A DNA stretch of 64,000 nucleotides from CAZOLI01 sp964580675 (GCA_964580675.1 CAZOLI010000013.1:1-64000), one strand, 5' to 3'. Counted from the first letter of the stretch, positions 28,126-37,325 are shown. The notes: generated by a model from the letters alone, not told the origin. Translations and numbers: made by a program.

Positions 28126-28509
28126 ATGACACGGACTGCGTTATACGTCCTTTCGCCGGTACTGATACTTATGCTCATCTCCGGTTGTGCCGGAACATCG
28201 GCGAAAGAAGGGGAATACGTAGTGTATGCCGTGAAGGGTTACAACCCGGAGAACAAGAAGGACCGGGAACTCGGCCATTTCAGCACGGATTCCGGAGCCC
28301 GCGCCCGGCGTTTGCTAAGAAACATCGACGGGGTACGAAAAATCCGGTGGAACAACAAACGAACATTTTTTCTGGTGACGGCCGAGCCGCATGTCACAAG
28401 AGGGGACATCCGAACCGTGTTTGAGGAGATTCCGGATTTTCAGGAACCCATCCGAATTAAGACCATCAACCGCGTCCGGACCGTATCGGCAGATAACGGA
28501 GAATCGTAA
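28126..28509 (+). CDS. Small lipoprotein downstream of enolase
   Basis: A 127-residue protein. The ATG at 28126 is chosen because AGAGGGG lies 8 bases upstream and the resulting N terminus is a clean lipoprotein signal (YVLSPVLILMLISGCAG). The mature domain of about 100 residues mixes beta strands and basic segments (EGEYVVYAVKGYNPENKK, TFFLVTAEPHVTRGDI). Family not recognised. Confidence 0.7.
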   Translation: MTRTALYVLSPVLILMLISGCAGTSAKEGEYVVYAVKGYNPENKKDRELGHFSTDSGARARRLLRNIDGVRKIRWNNKRTFFLVTAEPHVTRGDIRTVFEEIPDFQEPIRIKTINRVRTVSADNGES

Positions 28510-28551
28510 CATACGGCCCCGGCCCGTGGTTTCTCCCTCGCCTCTCAGGAC

Positions 28552-29727
28552 TTACCCGCCACCGGAGGCCCGAACGTTTGTGGCCGCTCCGGCTTCTTCG
28601 TCGTCGGATTCCTTCTTGATCATAAAATCGACCTCGAGTCCTTCGAAGATGTCGTCGAAGTTCAGGTCAAACATGAGGTCGCTGAGGTGGAAGAAATAAT
28701 CTCGTCCGTTCTCGGCCTCGATAAATCCATAACCGCGATCCGGAAATTTCTTTTTCACCTGACCGGATTGTTCACGGTTATCCGCATTGGACTCCGCGAC
28801 GGAAGGAGAGGGCGGAGTACTGGATCCACCGGTCCCGTTCGTTATGTTCGCCCGTGAACCCGTCTGTTGTTCCTCCTGCGGTTCCCTTGCCGGTTCTGGT
28901 GCATCCGGGGTCTCCGATGCAGGAGTACCGGCCTGGACGGACTGTCGGGATTCATCCTCCCGGGAACCTTTCTGTTTCTCTTTGTACTTCCGGCGACACT
29001 CATCGCAGTAAAATTTTTCACCGTCTTTTGGGTGATACGTGGTCCACACCTCCCGTTCTCCCTCATGCATCGGCGACTGACAGACGAGTTTGTGCCGGTC
29101 GTAGGTAAGTTTGATTTCATCCACGAGATCGTCGAGCCAGAGAACCTCAAAATCTCGCAATCCGGACTGATCGGACTCGTCCATAATCTCCGGAGCACAG
29201 GAATCCCGAATACTGGCAATAGCCACCCGATTTCCAAGACGCCGCACATTCTTCAGCGCCGGTTTGAAGTCACGCTCACCAAGAACACATAGAGCGATAT
29301 CGTAGGCATTCGGTATGGCCGCATTGTACACGAGCGATGAGGCCAGGGAAATATCCACGCATTTTTCCCGGGGCTCAAAGTGATCGCCTTCATCCCGGTC
29401 CTCTTTACTCAAACGACGGCCCCGGAAGTCAATGGGAAATACTTCCACTTCGTACTGGTATTTCTCACGAAGCATCTCGAAAAAATTCAGCCGCTTTTCA
29501 ACGGCTTCCTCATCCCTCTGATCATAATTCGTTGCGTAACTGCTGAAGAAGTATGTTCGCACAAGATCCAGATCAAGCCGGGGATGGTTCTGTTCAAGCT
29601 CCTGTACCAGGATCCTCGGCAGTTTGCCGAAGTCAATACGAAAATCAGATCCTTCGTTCAGTTCGGCCAGTTTGGGTGTGTTGGAGTACAACCACGATCC
29701 GTCTATAAATAGCATTACCTTTTGCAT
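28552..29727 (-). CDS. NYN-domain nuclease fused to a cold shock domain
   Basis: A 391-residue protein. The N-terminal NYN (PIN-like) domain, about 1-195, carries the acidic metal site: D in VMLFIDGSWLY, D in KCVDISLASSLVYNA and D in LGERDFKPAL, as in LabA/YacP-like ribonucleases. A putative zinc knuckle follows (about 205-260; VCQSPMHEG then FYCDECRRKYK). Next are a low-complexity Pro/Glu/Ser linker and a C-terminal cold shock domain with RNP1 (RGYGFIEA) and RNP2 (YFFHLSDL). The order predicts an RNA-binding endoribonuclease. The ATG at 29727 starts directly at the NYN core; a longer N terminus is open upstream but looks unlike protein. Confidence 0.85.
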   Translation of the reverse strand: MQKVMLFIDGSWLYSNTPKLAELNEGSDFRIDFGKLPRILVQELEQNHPRLDLDLVRTYFFSSYATNYDQRDEEAVEKRLNFFEMLREKYQYEVEVFPIDFRGRRLSKEDRDEGDHFEPREKCVDISLASSLVYNAAIPNAYDIALCVLGERDFKPALKNVRRLGNRVAIASIRDSCAPEIMDESDQSGLRDFEVLWLDDLVDEIKLTYDRHKLVCQSPMHEGEREVWTTYHPKDGEKFYCDECRRKYKEKQKGSREDESRQSVQAGTPASETPDAPEPAREPQEEQQTGSRANITNGTGGSSTPPSPSVAESNADNREQSGQVKKKFPDRGYGFIEAENGRDYFFHLSDLMFDLNFDDIFEGLEVDFMIKKESDDEEAGAATNVRASGGG

Positions 29728-29974
29728 GGTGTTTCTTGATTCCGTCGAAAGAATAAAGAAAAGTGAAAACAATTTGTGACGGCACCGTTAATCGGCCCCG
29801 GTCATTTTGCCAGCAAACCTGATCCTTATACCCCTCCAGCCTAAATTCCCCTCCGGGAAGTGCCTGATTTGAAATTCGGTGACGAACTCACAAAACAGGC
29901 TGATGTGTGACGACGGGAGGATTCCCCGAAACGCCTAAAATAATAAGCTGTCAGGCAGCAAAAAAAATTGTGTG

Positions 29975-30403
29975 TTAATTATTTAGAAAATGAATCATTT
30001 CCAGTTCGTTCTGATACCCCTTCTTATAGTTGTATGATATTTCATCCATTATACATTGCATGAGGAAAATACCGAGCTTGTGCCGTCTGGATTCTTCAAG
30101 ATGCTCCCGAATATCCTGATCACCAACCTCGGGAGTTTGCCCATTCGTATAGTCTTCAATATGAGCTCTGAACCGGACCTCATTTATGTCTATTTGCACC
30201 ACCACCTCCCCGTCGCGATCCGTATCCTGTGCATGATGCACAATATTTGTTACGGCCTCATCCACGGCCAGGACAAGAAGCCGCGCCTGGTCTTCCTCGA
30301 TGTCGGATTGGGCACAGATCTCTTCTACCCGGTCCCGTATTTCCTTTAAGTGCTCCGAATTAGACGCAATACGGAGTTCCTGATTTATGACTTGTTCACT
30401 CAT
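29975..30403 (-). CDS. RsbW-like anti-sigma factor kinase/HATPase
   Basis: A 142-residue GHKL-fold protein like RsbW/SpoIIAB. N box: LAVDEAVTNIVHHAQ. The second box is degenerate (HIEDYTNGQTPE). The third is HKLGIFLMQCIMDEISY. Such proteins phosphorylate an anti-anti-sigma factor or bind a sigma factor, in partner switching. No sigma factor, STAS protein or PP2C phosphatase is nearby, so the partner is unknown. A TATAAT lies 8 bases before the ATG, which would allow a leaderless transcript, but GGAGGGG further upstream makes this uncertain. Confidence 0.88.
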   Translation of the reverse strand: MSEQVINQELRIASNSEHLKEIRDRVEEICAQSDIEEDQARLLVLAVDEAVTNIVHHAQDTDRDGEVVVQIDINEVRFRAHIEDYTNGQTPEVGDQDIREHLEESRRHKLGIFLMQCIMDEISYNYKKGYQNELEMIHFLNN

Positions 30404-30697
30404 AAATATTTATTATAACCAAAAACCCCTCCAATTCGTTTTATTATTTACAAAAATGCCGAGCACAATGATGGCATATTGATTTGACCCCAGATGTTAC
30501 CAGAGAACCCGGTTCGTGTCAAATATTCTTCGACACGATCTACAGCAATCATTTAGAGGAACTTCTTCCGGATGAAAGGGCATTTGGACATGTCTTTGCC
30601 CAGGGGGGAATTGAGGTTGCCCGTACCAGGAACGCCGGCGTGATTGATGACACCCCCGGAAAAAATATAACGGAGGATACAAAAACCTGTCCCTCGT
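30404..30697. other. Intergenic region between larE-like gene and RsbW-like gene
   Basis: About 290 bases with no convincing gene. A 7-base inverted repeat TCGTGTC/GACACGA lies at 30514-30538. The small open frames here do not resemble any family. Confidence 0.4.
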
Positions 30698-31543
30698 TCA
30701 GGAATCAAGAATTCGATTTAAACTACCGGTCTCGTAACCCCTCAGATCAACGGTCACGTACGTATAACCGAGTTCCTCGAGGTGATTTTGAATTTCCGTT
30801 CGTACTTCGGGCTGCGTGATCTCACGAAGACGATTCGGGACCACCTCAATCCGGGCGATCTCACCGTGGTGGCGAACCCGGACCTGTCGGAATCCCTGTT
30901 TTTTAATAAACTGCTCCGCTTTTTCCACCTGTCTGAGCTTTTCCTCGGTTATTTCGTGGCCGTACGGGAAACGGGAAGAGAGACAGGCAAGTTCCGGTTT
31001 GTCCCAGTTCGGAAGGCCAAGCGCTTTTGACAGTGTTCGCACATCTTTTTTTCCGAGGTCCGCCTCGGAGAGTGGGGCGTGCACTTCGTGTTTCCGTGCC
31101 GCGGCCTCGCCCGGACGATAATCCATGCCAGCTCCGTCGGTTGCGTTTTCGCCGTACGCTATTTGCTCAATGTCCGCCTTCCGGGCTATTTGGTTGAGAA
31201 CCTCAAACAATCCGTCACGACAGATGAAACATCGATCGGGATTGTTTTCCGCATACCCTTCCAGATCCAGCTCCGAAGTGGGAACAACCCGGTGATTGAA
31301 CCCGAATTCCTCGGCAATCTTTTCCGCCTGGCGACGCTCCTCGGTGGGATATGTCTCGGAGGCCGCCGTCACGGCCAGGGACTGGTCCCCCAGCTCCCGG
31401 TGGGCCACATAAGCGAGAAGAGTACTGTCCACGCCTCCCGAAAATGCCACAAGCAGGGAGGAAAACGAGGAAATTTTCGACGACAGCCGGCGATACTTTT
31501 CCTGCAGATCATCCTCGAGTTCCATAACCGCATCCGGAAGCAT
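30698..31543 (-). CDS. larE: LarE-family ATP-dependent sulfurtransferase, probable Fe-S type
   Basis: A 281-residue PP-loop protein. LarE adenylates and thiolates pyridinium dicarboxylate mononucleotide for the nickel-pincer cofactor. Motifs: SGGVDS (35-40) for ATP; RCFICRDGL (C105, C108); GENATDGAGMDYRPG; and ELACLSSRFPYG (C187), which matches the catalytic-cysteine motif. Three cysteines rather than one suggest the [4Fe-4S] type that recycles sulfur instead of sacrificing its own cysteine. The start at 31543 is supported by AGGAG 7-8 bases upstream. LarB, LarC and a racemase are not in this window. Confidence 0.88.
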   Translation of the reverse strand: MLPDAVMELEDDLQEKYRRLSSKISSFSSLLVAFSGGVDSTLLAYVAHRELGDQSLAVTAASETYPTEERRQAEKIAEEFGFNHRVVPTSELDLEGYAENNPDRCFICRDGLFEVLNQIARKADIEQIAYGENATDGAGMDYRPGEAAARKHEVHAPLSEADLGKKDVRTLSKALGLPNWDKPELACLSSRFPYGHEITEEKLRQVEKAEQFIKKQGFRQVRVRHHGEIARIEVVPNRLREITQPEVRTEIQNHLEELGYTYVTVDLRGYETGSLNRILDS

Positions 31544-31777
31544 CGAGTTTCTCCTGTGCATACCGAATTCTACCGGATAAACTGTTCCGAAAACAGCCGA
31601 CGGAAAAAGCATACAGGAACTTTTCACCCCTTTCAAGATCTGTTTCAATATCATGCACACCAGACGGTTTCTTCCCGGGTCCCCAATCATCTGGTTGAAT
31701 AGCGGTTCGGCCACGTTCCCCCGAGTCACGCCATTCCTCCCTCGTCAAACCAACCACTTCACTGACCGCAATTGGTT

Positions 31778-31806
31778 TTGATTCATCAAAGTCGGACTGG
31801 TATAGT
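31778..31806 (+). promoter_or_regulatory. Promoter of hemE-hemY
   Basis: TTGATT (31778-31783), 17-base spacer, TATAGT (31801-31806), giving a leader of about 50 bases before the hemE ATG. Confidence 0.7.
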
Positions 31807-31863
31807 AACGGCTTATGTCCTTATTTCTTGCGATTCACACCGTCCATCCGGTTCCCGATCGTC

Positions 31864-32919
31864 ATGGAAAATGATCTATTCTTAAAAGCATGCAGGGGGG
31901 AACCCGTTCCAAGAACACCCGTCTGGATTATGCGCCAGGCCGGTCGCATTCTGCCGGAATACCGTAAAATACGTGAACACATGTCCTTTCCGGCGTTGAT
32001 TCGATCCCCGGAGAAGGTGGCGGAAGTGACGGAGATGCCCATCCAAACCCTTTCCGTTGATGCCGCCATCCTCTTTACGGATATTTTGATCATTCCGGAA
32101 GCCATGGGCTTAACCCTTTCGTATCAATCGGGCCCCATGTTTGAAAACACAATTCGGACCCGGTCCGATGTGGAAGCACTGTCTTCCGCAACCCCGGAAC
32201 AGGATCTTGATTACGTGCTGGACGCTGTGGACGCAACGCTTTCCCGTCTGGACGGTTCCGTTCCCTTGATTGGCTTTGCCGGATCCCCCTGGACCCTGGC
32301 CTGTTACATGGTTGAAGGCACCAGTTCAAAACGTTACCACAAAACACGCCGGATGGCGTACGATGCCCCGGACGTGCTCCACGACCTCCTGAAATCCCTC
32401 ACCGCCGAAGTAACCTCCTTTCTTCAGGCCCTTTTTGATCGAGGGATTCATGCACTGCAGATCTTCGACACAACGGCAGGCGTCCTCTCACCCGCACTGT
32501 ACCAGGAGTTTTCGCTTCAGTACGTACAGGACATCATCTCCGCACTTCCCGACGAGGTTCCCCTGATCTATTTTGGGAAGGGAACCGGTTATGACCTGGA
32601 AGGGATGGCCGAAACCGGTGCAGACGTGGTCGGCCTGGATTGGCGAGTGAATCTCTCCGAAGCCCGCAACCGCATCGGCGATCAATGTGTGCTGCAGGGA
32701 AATCTCGATCCGGCGGCTCTATACGGATCCCGTGAACGAATCCGGGAAGAAACCTGCTCCGTACTTTCCGAATTTGGAAATGGTTCGGGGCATATCATGA
32801 ACCTGGGACACGGGGTTTATCCAGACACCGACAAAGAGAACGTCCAGCATTTTGTGGAGTGCGTCCGTGAGGAAAGCCCCGGGTATCACGAAACATCAGG
32901 TTCGGTTTCCAGTGGATAA
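31864..32919 (+). CDS. hemE: Uroporphyrinogen decarboxylase
   Basis: HemE removes four carboxyl groups from uroporphyrinogen III to give coproporphyrinogen III in heme synthesis. Full length at 351 residues. Signature motifs: PVWIMRQAGRILPEYR near the N terminus, TDILIIPEAMGL, GFAGSPWTLACYMVEG, QIFDTTAGVLSP, GLDWRVNLSEAR and VLQGNLDPAALYG, then NLGHGVYPDTD. The ATG at 31864 aligns with the usual N terminus; a TTG 36 bases upstream is an open alternative. The stop lies 8 bases before hemY. Confidence 0.97.
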   Translation: MENDLFLKACRGEPVPRTPVWIMRQAGRILPEYRKIREHMSFPALIRSPEKVAEVTEMPIQTLSVDAAILFTDILIIPEAMGLTLSYQSGPMFENTIRTRSDVEALSSATPEQDLDYVLDAVDATLSRLDGSVPLIGFAGSPWTLACYMVEGTSSKRYHKTRRMAYDAPDVLHDLLKSLTAEVTSFLQALFDRGIHALQIFDTTAGVLSPALYQEFSLQYVQDIISALPDEVPLIYFGKGTGYDLEGMAETGADVVGLDWRVNLSEARNRIGDQCVLQGNLDPAALYGSRERIREETCSVLSEFGNGSGHIMNLGHGVYPDTDKENVQHFVECVREESPGYHETSGSVSSG

Positions 32920-32927
32920 ACACCGGC

Positions 32928-34352
32928 ATGTCCGATTACGACGTTGCCATTGTTGGTGGTGGAATCACGGGACTCTCCCTCGGTTACTACCTCCAGAAGA
33001 ACGAACATCAAACCATCGTCCTGGAAAAAGATTCCCGACCGGGAGGCGTGATCCGAAGTGAACGGTGCGGACCGTTCCTGTTTGAACACGGCCCGAACAG
33101 CATCATGTCGTCCTCCCCGGCGATCCGGAAACTTGTGGATCGTCTGTCCTTAAATGGTGAAAGAGTTCCGGCTTCCGAGGAAGCTCGTAACCGGTATGTT
33201 CTTCGGAAGGGCCGTCTGGTTCGGGTCCCCACGGGAACGGTTGAATTCGTTCAATCGGATCTTCTTTCCCTTTCGGGGAAACTCCGGGGTCTTGCCGAAC
33301 CGTTCGTGGGTCGTCGGAGCGGGCAGGAACCGGAATCGATTGCTCATTTCGCGAACCGGCGGTTCGGCCGGGAGGTTCTGGATTACCTGATGAACCCGTT
33401 CATGGCGGGGGTCTACGCAGGGGTTCCGGGGGCCCTGAGCGTCGATCATACCATGGAAACACTCCGTGAGCTCGAGGAAAATTACGGAAGTGTACTGCTC
33501 GGAATGATTGCAAAATCATTTTCAACGGACACCGGTGAGAACAGTGAATCCGAACTATCCGGAATGGAAGAGGACGGGAACGGCCCATCCATGTTTTCCT
33601 TCCAGAACGGCCTCACCACCCTTCCGCAAAAACTGGCGGCGGAACTGGGCTCCTCTTTTTTATCGGATCATCATGTGATTGAACTTCGCTACGGTTCTCC
33701 CGCCGATGGAGAACCCATTGAACTAACCGTAGAAACAGACGGCCAAACGAAGAAAATATCGGCGCGACACCTTGTCCTTGCCACACCGGCCCGGGTGACG
33801 GCAGAATTACTTGATTGGAGCAACCACAGACTCACAGACCACCTCGAAAACATACCGTATGCTCCCCTTTCAGTGGTGTTTTTTGGATTTTCATCGTGGG
33901 TAAAATCGAACCGTCCACGGGGATTCGGATTCCTGGTTCCCCGGGTGGAAAACCGGGATATCCTGGGTACCCTGTTTACCTCGGACGTGTTCCCGGCTCG
34001 TGCCCCGGACGGTGGTACCGCACTTACGACATTTGTGGGCGGTACAAGACAACCCGAACTCACCCGTCTTCCCGAAGAAGACGTGGTTCGATTGGTTCAG
34101 ACGGAACTTGAGGATATTTTCGGATTGCCGGGTAATCCGGACCTCGTTCGTGTGCACAACTGGGCCCGGGCTATCCCCCAGTACAACCTGGAGCACAACC
34201 GATTTCTCTCGGCATTATCGTCATTCGAAGAGGATTTTCCCGGCATCACCATTGCGGGCAACTACCGGGGAGGGGTCTCCGTTCCGTCCCGGATCCAGTT
34301 TGCCCGGAACACGGCCGAGGAACTCACAGATCACCGGCTCCAGAGGCCATGA
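32928..34352 (+). CDS. hemY: Protoporphyrinogen/coproporphyrinogen oxidase (HemY-type)
   Basis: A 474-residue FAD-dependent oxidase. It oxidises protoporphyrinogen IX (or coproporphyrinogen III if this lineage uses the coproporphyrin route). The N-terminal dinucleotide motif VAIVGGGITGLSLGYYL, EKDSRPGGVIRSE and the C-terminal FAD motif GITIAGNYRGGVSVPSRI are clear. It is cotranscribed with hemE. hemH/cpfC and other heme genes are not in the window, so which route is used cannot be decided here. Confidence 0.95.
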   Translation: MSDYDVAIVGGGITGLSLGYYLQKNEHQTIVLEKDSRPGGVIRSERCGPFLFEHGPNSIMSSSPAIRKLVDRLSLNGERVPASEEARNRYVLRKGRLVRVPTGTVEFVQSDLLSLSGKLRGLAEPFVGRRSGQEPESIAHFANRRFGREVLDYLMNPFMAGVYAGVPGALSVDHTMETLRELEENYGSVLLGMIAKSFSTDTGENSESELSGMEEDGNGPSMFSFQNGLTTLPQKLAAELGSSFLSDHHVIELRYGSPADGEPIELTVETDGQTKKISARHLVLATPARVTAELLDWSNHRLTDHLENIPYAPLSVVFFGFSSWVKSNRPRGFGFLVPRVENRDILGTLFTSDVFPARAPDGGTALTTFVGGTRQPELTRLPEEDVVRLVQTELEDIFGLPGNPDLVRVHNWARAIPQYNLEHNRFLSALSSFEEDFPGITIAGNYRGGVSVPSRIQFARNTAEELTDHRLQRP

Positions 34353-34406
34353 ATAAAACATTGTTTTCCTGAATACAAAACACCTGGAGCCGTCCCGATG
34401 AATATC

Positions 34407-34435
34407 TTCAAACTAGTAATCGGACCTGCTATAAT
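34407..34435 (+). promoter_or_regulatory. Promoter of leuS
   Basis: TTCAAA (34407-34412), 17-base spacer, perfect TATAAT (34430-34435). A short hairpin CCCCG-GTAAATA-CGGGG follows the start site. The leader to leuS is about 100 bases and shows no clear Shine-Dalgarno site. Confidence 0.75.
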
Positions 34436-34541
34436 GCTTGCCCCGGTAAATACGGGGGTGGAAACGGGATATATGATTCCCTTTTCCTCCATCGCATCCA
34501 TCCATTCAACTTCTGGATCATGATTCCTTTGAATTGATCAA

Positions 34542-37154
34542 ATGAACGTTCCCGAATTTTCACCGGACAACTTTGAGCCGAAGTGGCAACGGTACTGGGA
34601 GGAACAGGAATTGTTCGAGGTGGACACCTCGGATCCCGAAGTCTCCGACGACAAGTATTACTGCCTGGTGATGTTCCCGTATCCCTCCGGCTCGATGCAC
34701 GTTGGACACGGTCGGAATTACATCATCGCCGATGCACTGGTTCGATACAAAATGATGAAAAGGAAGAACGTCTTATCCCCCATGGGATGGGACGCCTTTG
34801 GACTCCCGGCGGAGAACGCGGCAATTGAAAAGGACATCCATCCGAGCGAGTGGACCAACCAGAACATCAACGGCATTCGGGATCAGCTGAAACGATGGGG
34901 TATCGGATACGACTGGTCCCGGGAAATCGCCTCCTGTCATCCGGGATATTACCGGTGGACCCAATGGTTGTTCCTGCAGCTTTACCGTGAGGGGCTGGCT
35001 TATCGGAAAGGTGATCTCGTCAACTGGTGCGAACAATGTCAGACCGTACTCGCCAACGAGCAGGTGATTGACGATCACTGTGAACGTTGCAACTGCCGGA
35101 TAAGGGAAAAAGAACTCGAACAGTGGTTTTTCCGGATCACCGACTACGCCGATGAACTTCTGGAGGATCTCGAGGACCTGGACGACTGGCCCGATGAAGT
35201 CAAGGAAATGCAGCGAAACTGGATCGGTCGAAGCGAGGGAGCGGAAATTACGTTTCGTATTCAGGAACTCGACGAAACCGTCACCTGCTTTACCACTCGT
35301 CCGGATACGCTTTTCGGGGTAACATTCATGGTCCTGGCCCCGGAGCATCCGGCCGTAACGAAACTCGCCGAACTATCCAATCGAGAAGCAGAAATTATGG
35401 ACCTCGTTGATGAACTCCGATCGGAGGACCGGAATAACCAGCGAGGAGGGAACGGTACGAAACGAGGCAAATTTCTGGATGCTCACGCCATTAACCCGAT
35501 TAACGGGGAAGAGGTGCCCGTATACGTTGCAGATTACGCCATGATGGAGTACGGGACCGGTGCGGTCATGGCCGTTCCGGCCCACGACCAGCGAGATTTT
35601 GAGTTCGCACAAAAACACGGCATCAAGATTCGCCCGGTTGTTGAACCGGAGGACGAACAGCTCGACGCCTCTGAAATGGAGGAGGCCTACGAAGGACCGG
35701 GCGAACAGATTAATTCCGAATCATTTAACGGAATGCCCAATGACGAAGCGGGCGAGAAAATTACGGATCAACTCGAAGAGGAGGGAACCGGATCGGCGTC
35801 CGTTCAATACCGTCTCCAGGACTGGCTGATATCACGTCAGCGTTACTGGGGAGCCCCGATTCCCGTTATATACTGTGACGATTGCGGAACTGTACCGGTT
35901 CCCGAAGAAAACTTGCCCGTTGAGCTTCCGGACGTGTCGGACTTTAAACCCACCGGAGACTCCCCACTTGCCGAAAAACGTGCGTTCCGCAACACCACCT
36001 GTCCGGAATGCGGTCAGGGGGCAGAACGAGAAACGGATACCATGGACACCTTCGTCGATTCCTCCTGGTATTTTCTGCGATATATCTCCCCTCGTCTTGA
36101 GGATGCTCCCTGGGATCGGGAGGACGTGAATCGATGGATGCCGGTGGACCAGTACATCGGTGGCGTGGAACACGCAGTGCTGCACCTTCTGTACGCCCGT
36201 TTTATCACAAAATTTCTCCGGGACATTGATTGGGTGCAGGTGGATGAGCCGTTTTCCTCTCTTTTCACGCAGGGCATGATATACCGCCGTTCCTACAGGT
36301 GTCCCGAGTGCCGCCAATTTCTGCCGGAGGACGAAGTGGAACAAACGGGTGAGAAAACATGGAAACACCGTGAGTGTGGTTCGGAGGTGGATTCAAAGAT
36401 GACCAAAATGTCAAAGTCCAAAAACAACGTGATTTCTCCGGATCAGTTGATTGATGAATACGGAGCGGACGTCGAACGGCTTTACACACTGTTCATGGCC
36501 CCTCCCCAAAAAGATGCCGAATGGGACGACGAGGCCATATCAGGTTGTGACCGGTTCCTTCGGAAAGTATGGCGAATCGTACACCGGAAAACAGACCTCA
36601 TTAAAGGATCCAAGGGAGAAAACGTCGATCCGGAAAAACTGGAAGGTGACGTGAAGGACCTGTACCGTGAAACCCACCGTACCATCAAGGAGGTAACGGG
36701 AGACGTCGAAGACCGACTTCACCCGAACACCGCCATTGCGTCCTTAATGGAATTCGTCAACCAGCTTCAGAACACGGAACTGGACGACGGAAGCGAAAAC
36801 AGCGTTGCCTGTTTTCGGTTTGCGCTGGAAACACTTGTAAAACTTCTTTCACCGTTTGCCCCGCACACGGCAGAAGAACTCTGGCAAACCATGGGCCGTT
36901 CCCCCTCAATACTGGAAAAAGACTGGCCCCATTACAAAGAAGAACACACAAAGGCGGAGGAAATCGAAATTGCCATCCAGGTGGACGGGGAACTCCGGGA
37001 CACCATACACGTGGACGTGAACATCGAAGAGGACGACCTTCGGGAACGGGTCCGGAGCAACGAGCGTGTCCAGGAGTACCTGAACGGATCGGACCCGGAG
37101 CGAATCATCGTGGTTCCGGAAAAACTCGTGAACGTGGTGACGAAATCGGAATAA
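34542..37154 (+). CDS. leuS: Leucyl-tRNA synthetase
   Basis: Charges tRNA-Leu with leucine. Class I synthetase, 870 residues. HIGH motif MFPYPSGSMHVGHGRN, zinc-type Cys motif WCEQCQTVLANEQV followed by CERCNC, editing (CP1) domain with CFTTRPDTLFGVTFMVLAPEHP and the GAVMAVPAHDQRDFEFA motif, KMSKS motif TKMSKSKNNVISP, and a C-terminal anticodon-binding domain. A second Cys pair set (CDDCG, CPECGQG) is typical of bacterial LeuS. The gene stands alone. Confidence 0.98.
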   Translation: MNVPEFSPDNFEPKWQRYWEEQELFEVDTSDPEVSDDKYYCLVMFPYPSGSMHVGHGRNYIIADALVRYKMMKRKNVLSPMGWDAFGLPAENAAIEKDIHPSEWTNQNINGIRDQLKRWGIGYDWSREIASCHPGYYRWTQWLFLQLYREGLAYRKGDLVNWCEQCQTVLANEQVIDDHCERCNCRIREKELEQWFFRITDYADELLEDLEDLDDWPDEVKEMQRNWIGRSEGAEITFRIQELDETVTCFTTRPDTLFGVTFMVLAPEHPAVTKLAELSNREAEIMDLVDELRSEDRNNQRGGNGTKRGKFLDAHAINPINGEEVPVYVADYAMMEYGTGAVMAVPAHDQRDFEFAQKHGIKIRPVVEPEDEQLDASEMEEAYEGPGEQINSESFNGMPNDEAGEKITDQLEEEGTGSASVQYRLQDWLISRQRYWGAPIPVIYCDDCGTVPVPEENLPVELPDVSDFKPTGDSPLAEKRAFRNTTCPECGQGAERETDTMDTFVDSSWYFLRYISPRLEDAPWDREDVNRWMPVDQYIGGVEHAVLHLLYARFITKFLRDIDWVQVDEPFSSLFTQGMIYRRSYRCPECRQFLPEDEVEQTGEKTWKHRECGSEVDSKMTKMSKSKNNVISPDQLIDEYGADVERLYTLFMAPPQKDAEWDDEAISGCDRFLRKVWRIVHRKTDLIKGSKGENVDPEKLEGDVKDLYRETHRTIKEVTGDVEDRLHPNTAIASLMEFVNQLQNTELDDGSENSVACFRFALETLVKLLSPFAPHTAEELWQTMGRSPSILEKDWPHYKEEHTKAEEIEIAIQVDGELRDTIHVDVNIEEDDLRERVRSNERVQEYLNGSDPERIIVVPEKLVNVVTKSE

Positions 37155-37187
37155 ACCACGTCCTGAATTCCCCCGTTATCCCCCTTC

Positions 37188-37216
37188 TTGAAATACAAAT
37201 TACGTCTATATATACT
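37188..37216 (+). promoter_or_regulatory. Promoter of glnA
   Basis: TTGAAA (37188-37193), 17-base spacer, TATACT (37211-37216): one or two mismatches to consensus. Transcription would start near 37223, leaving a leader of about 100 bases. Confidence 0.8.
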
Positions 37217-37222
37217 TTTTAG

Positions 37223-37325
37223 GTTATTAATTCGTGGAGGGGATGAGGGAGTGGGGCCTCCCGATGTTTCCTAATCCCCGCCCGGGGTCTTTTTTTATTT
37301 TTCATGGAGTCACTGGAGGTTTTTG
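37223..37325 (+). promoter_or_regulatory. glnA leader with terminator-like hairpin and possible antiterminator
   Basis: A short hairpin CCCC-GCCC-GGGG (37276-37287) is followed by a T run (37290-37296), resembling an intrinsic terminator placed between promoter and gene. Upstream, GGGGAT (37239-37244) is complementary to ATCCCC (37274-37279) and would break the terminator if paired. A separate stem GGGAG/CTCCC lies at 37247-37262. GGAGG precedes the glnA ATG. This is the layout of an attenuator; the signal is unknown. Confidence 0.5.

Noticed and set aside
30404..30420. Leaderless transcript of the RsbW-like gene
   Set aside because: TATAAT is placed correctly before the ATG, but there is no matching -35 element and a GGAGGGG stretch lies upstream, so I did not annotate it as a promoter.
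30484..30819. 111-codon plus-strand frame between the RsbW-like and larE genes
   Set aside because: It overlaps the end of larE, has no recognisable domain and no ribosome site. Kept only as an unexplained intergenic stretch.
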